Of a stretch of DNA of 34,967 nt, positions 32,694 to 34,967 are shown piece after piece. The translations under genes and the position numbers were made by a program. The notes beneath the pieces were generated by a model. The model did not search any database. It had not been told where the DNA came from and saw only the letters and a program-made list of their open reading frames with translations. Numbering within the stretch: position 1 is the first letter of the stretch; each line of letters begins with the position of its first letter. The DNA comes from an uncultured Lachnospiraceae bacterium (GTDB taxonomy: Bacteria; Bacillota; Clostridia; Lachnospirales; Anaerotignaceae). The stretch is from positions 1 through 34,967 of the forward strand of contig CALWRB010000024.1 of assembly GCA_944383855.1 (NCBI GenBank), read 5' to 3'.

Positions 32694-33011
32694 TTATTTT
32701 TTCAATCTGACGGCAGTGCCATAGGCAATGACTTCCGCAGCTCCTGCCATTACAGCGGAAGACGCATAACGAATATTGACGATCGCGTCCGCGCCCAGTG
32801 CCTCAGCCTCTTGCTGCATTCTTGCGGTAGCGATATCTCTTGCCTCATTCATCATCTGCGTATAGCTTTTCAGCTCACCGCCCACGATACCTTTAAAACC
32901 TTGTGTGATATCCCTGCCGATATTTTTGGACTGAATGGTGCTGCCTTTGACCAACCCCAACATTTCCGCGATCTCTTTTCCGGCAATATAATCTGTATTG
33001 ACCAATATCAT
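32694..33011 (-). CDS. YbjQ/UPF0145 family protein
   Basis: The 105-residue protein belongs to the UPF0145 family, sometimes annotated as a putative heavy-metal-binding domain. Typical segments are GLVKGSTIQSKNIGRDI, FKGIVGGELKSYTQMMNEARDIA and GADAIVNIRYASSAV. It is a homopentameric fold in known structures with no established role. AAAGGAGG precedes the ATG. It is last in a minus-strand unit with sdpR, sdpI and a 55-residue membrane protein; the gap of 39 bp has no promoter I can see. Confidence 0.91.
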   Translation of the reverse strand: MILVNTDYIAGKEIAEMLGLVKGSTIQSKNIGRDITQGFKGIVGGELKSYTQMMNEARDIATARMQQEAEALGADAIVNIRYASSAVMAGAAEVIAYGTAVRLKK

Positions 33012-33050
33012 ACCGAATGCCTCCTTTATTTCATTTCATGTTTTCTCTTT

Positions 33051-33218
33051 TTATCTTCGCTTCATGACCATAGCGATCGCGACCGCGACCAAAATCACAA
33101 TGCACAGCCACAGCGGAAAACCCGCATACACATTTGCCGCGCCTACCAACAGCGCAAACAGAATAAAACCCAGCACCGATGCGAATAAATTATTTTTTTT
33201 ATGATTTCCTTGCTTCAT
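33051..33218 (-). CDS. Small two-helix membrane protein
   Basis: A 55-residue product with a basic N-terminus (MKQGNHKKNN), two hydrophobic helices (about 11-30 and 34-50) and a basic end MKRR. The family is unknown. The ATG at 33218 overlaps the sdpI stop by four bases (ATGA) and has GGAGGAG, so it is translated from the sdpRI message. A longer frame upstream is excluded because it would overlap sdpI. It may act with SdpI in the membrane, an inference from coupling. Confidence 0.72.
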   Translation of the reverse strand: MKQGNHKKNNLFASVLGFILFALLVGAANVYAGFPLWLCIVILVAVAIAMVMKRR

Positions 33219-33868
33219 TGTTCTCCTCCTTGTTTTCTTTCCGCACAAAACCAGACATACGACATTGCCATCGGCACCACAGCAGCCAACAAAACCACCG
33301 CTTTGATAACATATGCGCCTGCTTGCGGGAAAAAAGCGGCTTGTAAGCATAAAATCAGACCGCTCAAACAAAATAGCTTTCCGCCCAGACGATGCGTCTT
33401 ATACCACACCACATCGCTGCTTAAGGTCCAAGGGGTTTTGATCCCCACATAAAAATTAGACTTGATTTTCGGCATTTGATTGCCGATCAAACATAATAAA
33501 ATACCGACTCCGGCACAAACGATCCGCCCGATCGGCAGCCGTTGGGGTTGATACGCCGCGATCAGCGCAAACAGAAAAAACAAGCATAAAAACACTACGA
33601 TCGCACCCCACAGCCATGTATATACCTTCGAAAAACGGCGATAATTCTCACGTCTGGGATCTATTCTTTCCAATAACGGACCGCCGCAGCCGATCAAAAG
33701 AACCATCACTGCCACAAGCCATATTTCACTTTTATCGCCATATCGGCTGACAGAGCCGTCCAGTGCCCATTGCATCGGTATTTTCTGCGGCAGATGCTGG
33801 TAAAGTAAAGCAGTGATCAGCAGCGGTAAAAAGCTAATCGCGTAAACCCATCTTTTTCTCTGCAACAT
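33215..33868 (-). CDS. sdpI: SdpI-family immunity or membrane protein
   Basis: The 217-residue protein has about six membrane helices. An N-terminal DUF1648-like pair (LPLLITALLYQHLPQKIPMQWALDG) is followed by the SdpI domain with the signature NQMPKIKSNFYVGIKTPWTLSS and W-KTHRLGG. In Bacillus, SdpI protects cells from the SdpC toxin and sequesters SdpR. No sdpC is present here, so orphan immunity or signalling is likely. It starts in the end of sdpR (35 bp overlap) behind a strong GGGAGGGGAG site. Confidence 0.9.
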   Translation of the reverse strand: MLQRKRWVYAISFLPLLITALLYQHLPQKIPMQWALDGSVSRYGDKSEIWLVAVMVLLIGCGGPLLERIDPRRENYRRFSKVYTWLWGAIVVFLCLFFLFALIAAYQPQRLPIGRIVCAGVGILLCLIGNQMPKIKSNFYVGIKTPWTLSSDVVWYKTHRLGGKLFCLSGLILCLQAAFFPQAGAYVIKAVVLLAAVVPMAMSYVWFCAERKQGGEQ

Positions 33869-34136
33869 AGCGCTCCCCTCCCAGAAAAGAAACGAACCAG
33901 TGTATCATTTCTTCCATTACCGATAAATTCAACTCGTATACAATATATTTCCCTTTTCTTTCATCGCAAATCAATCCCGCATCCTTCAGCACTGAAAGAT
34001 GGTGCGAAACCGTCGCCGCAGTAAAGGGAAAATGCTCTGCGATCTCTCCTGCGGTAAGCGGTTTCTCTTTCAACAGTTCCAAAATTTCCCTTCGGGTGGG
34101 ATCGCTGATGGCTTTGCATGTTTCCTGCATACTCAT
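33834..34136 (-). CDS. ArsR/SdpR-family transcriptional repressor
   Basis: A 100-residue winged-helix regulator that probably represses its own operon. The helix-turn-helix EIAEHFPFTAATVSHHLSVLKDAGLI and KGKYIVYEL wing are typical of SdpR-like ArsR proteins. There is no Cys metal-binding box in the recognition helix, so metal sensing is unlikely; release by SdpI binding is the known mechanism. The ATG at 34136 is chosen for AAGGTGAT six bases before it; another ATG lies six bases further upstream. Two palindromic operators flank the promoter. Confidence 0.87.
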   Translation of the reverse strand: MSMQETCKAISDPTRREILELLKEKPLTAGEIAEHFPFTAATVSHHLSVLKDAGLICDERKGKYIVYELNLSVMEEMIHWFVSFLGGERYVAEKKMGLRD

Positions 34137-34160
34137 AGGCATCACCTTGTTTTCATCATT

Positions 34161-34235
34161 ATTTAGATGATCTTCTAAATATAGAATAAATGGAACGGCT
34201 TGTTTTGTCAAGTACAATTAGAAACATATCTAAAT
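34161..34235 (-). promoter_or_regulatory. sdpR promoter with two palindromic operators
   Basis: On the minus strand -35 TTGACA (34206-34211), 17-bp spacer and -10 TATTCT (34183-34188). ATTTAGATGATCTTCTAAAT (34161-34180) is a near-perfect palindrome just after the -10. ATTAGAAACATATCTAAAT (34217-34235) lies just before the -35. Both have the TTAGA...TCTAA form, so a dimer of the ArsR-type repressor probably binds both. Confidence 0.73.
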
Positions 34236-34271
34236 GTATTTATTGTTGCGACATCCCGTCAGACAAACACA

Positions 34272-34304
34272 CAAAAAAAGCATCTCAAAATACTGAGATG
34301 CTTT
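34272..34304 (-). terminator. Terminator of the rRNA-tRNA transcript
   Basis: On the minus strand AAAGCATCTCA (34294-34304) pairs with TGAGATGCTTT (34276-34286), followed by more T. It lies directly after tRNA-Cys and closes the rRNA operon. Confidence 0.88.
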
Positions 34305-34310
34305 CCAAAG

Positions 34311-34381
34311 AGGCGCCACCCGGATTTGAACCGGGGATAGAGGTGTTGCAGACCTTTGCCTTACCACTTGGCTATGGCGCC
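34311..34381 (-). tRNA. tRNA-Cys (GCA)
   Basis: The acceptor pairs GGCGCC with GGCGCC, the anticodon loop is CTGCAAC with GCA, and the T-loop TTCAAAT is intact. The discriminator is T, as expected for Cys. CCA is not encoded. It is the last gene of the rRNA-tRNA transcript. Confidence 0.97.
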
Positions 34382-34384
34382 ATA

Positions 34385-34456
34385 TGATCCGTAGGGGAGT
34401 CGAACCCCTGTCTCAGCCGTGAAAGGGCCGTGTCTTAACCACTTGACCAACGGACC
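34385..34456 (-). tRNA. tRNA-Glu (TTC)
   Basis: GGTCCGT pairs with ACGGATC (one G-T), the anticodon loop is CTTTCAC with TTC, and the T-arm CAGGGGTTCGACTCCCCT is complete. CCA is not encoded. It is separated by 3 bp from tRNA-Cys. Confidence 0.97.
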
Positions 34457-34464
34457 GTAAAAAG

Positions 34465-34536
34465 CTCCCCGAGTAGGATTCGAACCAACGACCCTCCGGT
34501 TAACAGCCGGATGCTCTACCGCTGAGCTATCGAGGA
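34465..34536 (-). tRNA. tRNA-Asn (GTT)
   Basis: TCCTCGA pairs with TCGGGGA (one T-G), the D-arm is GCTCAGCGGTAGAGC, the anticodon loop CTGTTAA has GTT, and the T-loop TTCGAAT is intact. CCA is not encoded. Its 5' half and leader are the source of the two repeats upstream. Confidence 0.97.
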
Positions 34537-34541
34537 ATAAT

Positions 34542-34651
34542 GTCCTTCGAGCCGTCACGGTTTCTCATCTTTTTTCTGTTAACCTCCTCCGGTTAACAGC
34601 TGTCGCCTGCCGGAGCAGGTAAAAGATGCTCTACCGCTGAGCTATCGAGGA
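34542..34651 (-). pseudogene. tRNA-Asn-derived structured repeat, copy 2
   Basis: The first 27 nt (acceptor 5' strand, D-arm, junction) equal tRNA-Asn. From there the sequence departs: ATCTTTT pairs with AAAAGAT across two inserted hairpins, CCTGC[TCCG]GCAGG (34606-34619, a UNCG-type loop) and CTGTTAACC/GGTTAACAG (34576-34599). The second carries 15 nt identical to the tRNA-Asn anticodon region. A TCGAAGGA end could pair with the TCCTCGA start with a one-base bulge. No T-arm is present, so it cannot be an ordinary tRNA. It is a tandem repeat partner of 34657-34767. Confidence 0.6.
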
Positions 34652-34656
34652 ATAAT

Positions 34657-34767
34657 GTCCTTCGAGGCACTACGGTTTCTCATCTTTTTTTCTGTTAACC
34701 TCCTCCGGTTAACAGCTGTCGCCTGCCAGAGCAGGTAAAAGATGCTCTACCGCTGAGCTATCGAGGA
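34657..34767 (-). pseudogene. tRNA-Asn-derived structured repeat, copy 1
   Basis: This has the same layout as the unit at 34542-34651, displaced by 116 bp. Differences are confined to a few positions: GGCAC/TAC against GCCGT/CAC, one extra T in the run, and CAGA in place of CGGA in the hairpin loop. The paired stems are all kept. It begins 85 bp after the 23S 3' end and takes the place normally held by 5S. Confidence 0.6.
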
Positions 34768-34852
34768 ATAGTGTACCCATAAAATCAGGATACATTCAGT
34801 GTTTTTCGCACCTTCAAAACCGAATACAAACTTTCGTCACAAAAATCTTTTT
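34768..34852 (-). other. Spacer between 23S rRNA and the tRNA-like repeats
   Basis: The 85-bp spacer shows no gene. It contains TTCGGTTTTGAAGGTG, similar to the conserved spacer words of Firmicute rRNA operons, and a short TGTATCC/GGGTACA hairpin. No 5S rRNA is visible here or in the following repeats. Confidence 0.5.
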
Positions 34853-34967
34853 TGGTCAAGCCCTCGACCGATTAGTATTGGTCAGCTGAACATGTTACCA
34901 TGCTTACACCTCCAACCTATCTACCTTGTTATCTGCAAGGGGTCTTACTTCCTAAGAATGGGAGATC
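34853..34967 (-). rRNA. 23S ribosomal RNA, 3' end (partial)
   Basis: The minus strand reads the conserved 3' end of 23S: GGAAGTAAGACCCCTTG, then GATAGGTTGGAGGTGTAAG, CTGACCAATACTAATCGGTC and GAGGGCTTGACC. The mature end is near 34853; the gene continues past the right edge. Confidence 0.97.

Noticed and set aside
34542..34767. CRISPR array or ordinary tandem tRNA genes
   Set aside because: The repeats are 115-116 bp, lack spacers, and contain only half a tRNA with no T-arm or normal anticodon arm.
34542..34767. tRNA genes interrupted by a group I intron
   Set aside because: The inserted segments are far too short for a group I intron and the 3' halves (T-arm and acceptor) of the tRNA are missing.

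Overview
The window reads as chromosome of an endospore-forming, anaerobic-type Firmicute, most likely class Clostridia. The signs are SpoIIE, a T-box leader on ileS, a glmS ribozyme, a DnaD/DnaI-type replication pair, DUF2325/DUF3793 proteins, the FeoA-FeoB-Cys-rich peptide iron system, and strong AGGAGG ribosome binding sites throughout. I cannot name the genus from sequence alone. Nothing here looks like phage, a plasmid, an insertion sequence or a CRISPR array. It is mostly housekeeping and regulatory chromosome, ending inside a ribosomal RNA operon.

Layout. 1-49 may hold the first codons of a gene running off the left edge. lepA (216-2030, minus) has its own promoter. The following 590 bp without a gene contain an odd palindrome and a possible small structured RNA ending in a terminator. 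dnaD, dnaI/dnaC and a small membrane-anchored protein form a plus-strand operon (2624-5028). spoIIE (5167-7548, minus) converges on it. A pyrimidine-nucleoside phosphorylase and deoB (7787-10297) form a nucleoside-salvage operon, followed by an unusual LysA-like decarboxylase (10385-11602). On minus lie an iron-sulfur-type flavoprotein, a TfoX-domain protein and ileS with a complete T-box leader (11677-16206). pncB (16460-17914) stands alone. A metallophosphoesterase and a small (p)ppGpp synthetase share a minus operon (18136-19641).

The middle is an iron-homeostasis island. DUF2325, DUF3793 and flavodoxin (20166-21528, plus) sit behind a strong promoter with two similar operators 34 bp apart. 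They converge on feoA-feoB and a 45-residue FeoB-associated Cys-rich peptide (22030-24413, minus). glmS (24736-26559) carries a glmS ribozyme in its leader. An uncharacterised lipoprotein (27086-27976) has a 19-bp palindrome just upstream of its ribosome binding site. A CBS/DRTGG-regulated pyrophosphatase, truA and an FAD-dependent oxidoreductase form a minus operon (28073-32132). A 75-residue protein (32410-32637) is followed by an sdpR-sdpI-small membrane protein-ybjQ operon under two palindromic operators.

The right end (34311-34967, minus) is the tail of an rRNA operon: 23S 3' end, then tRNA-Asn, tRNA-Glu, tRNA-Cys and a terminator. Between 23S and tRNA-Asn, where 5S rRNA would usually lie, are two tandem copies of a 115-116 bp unit. 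Each copies the 5' half of tRNA-Asn and then carries two inserted hairpins in place of the anticodon arm. This is the most unusual structure in the window.
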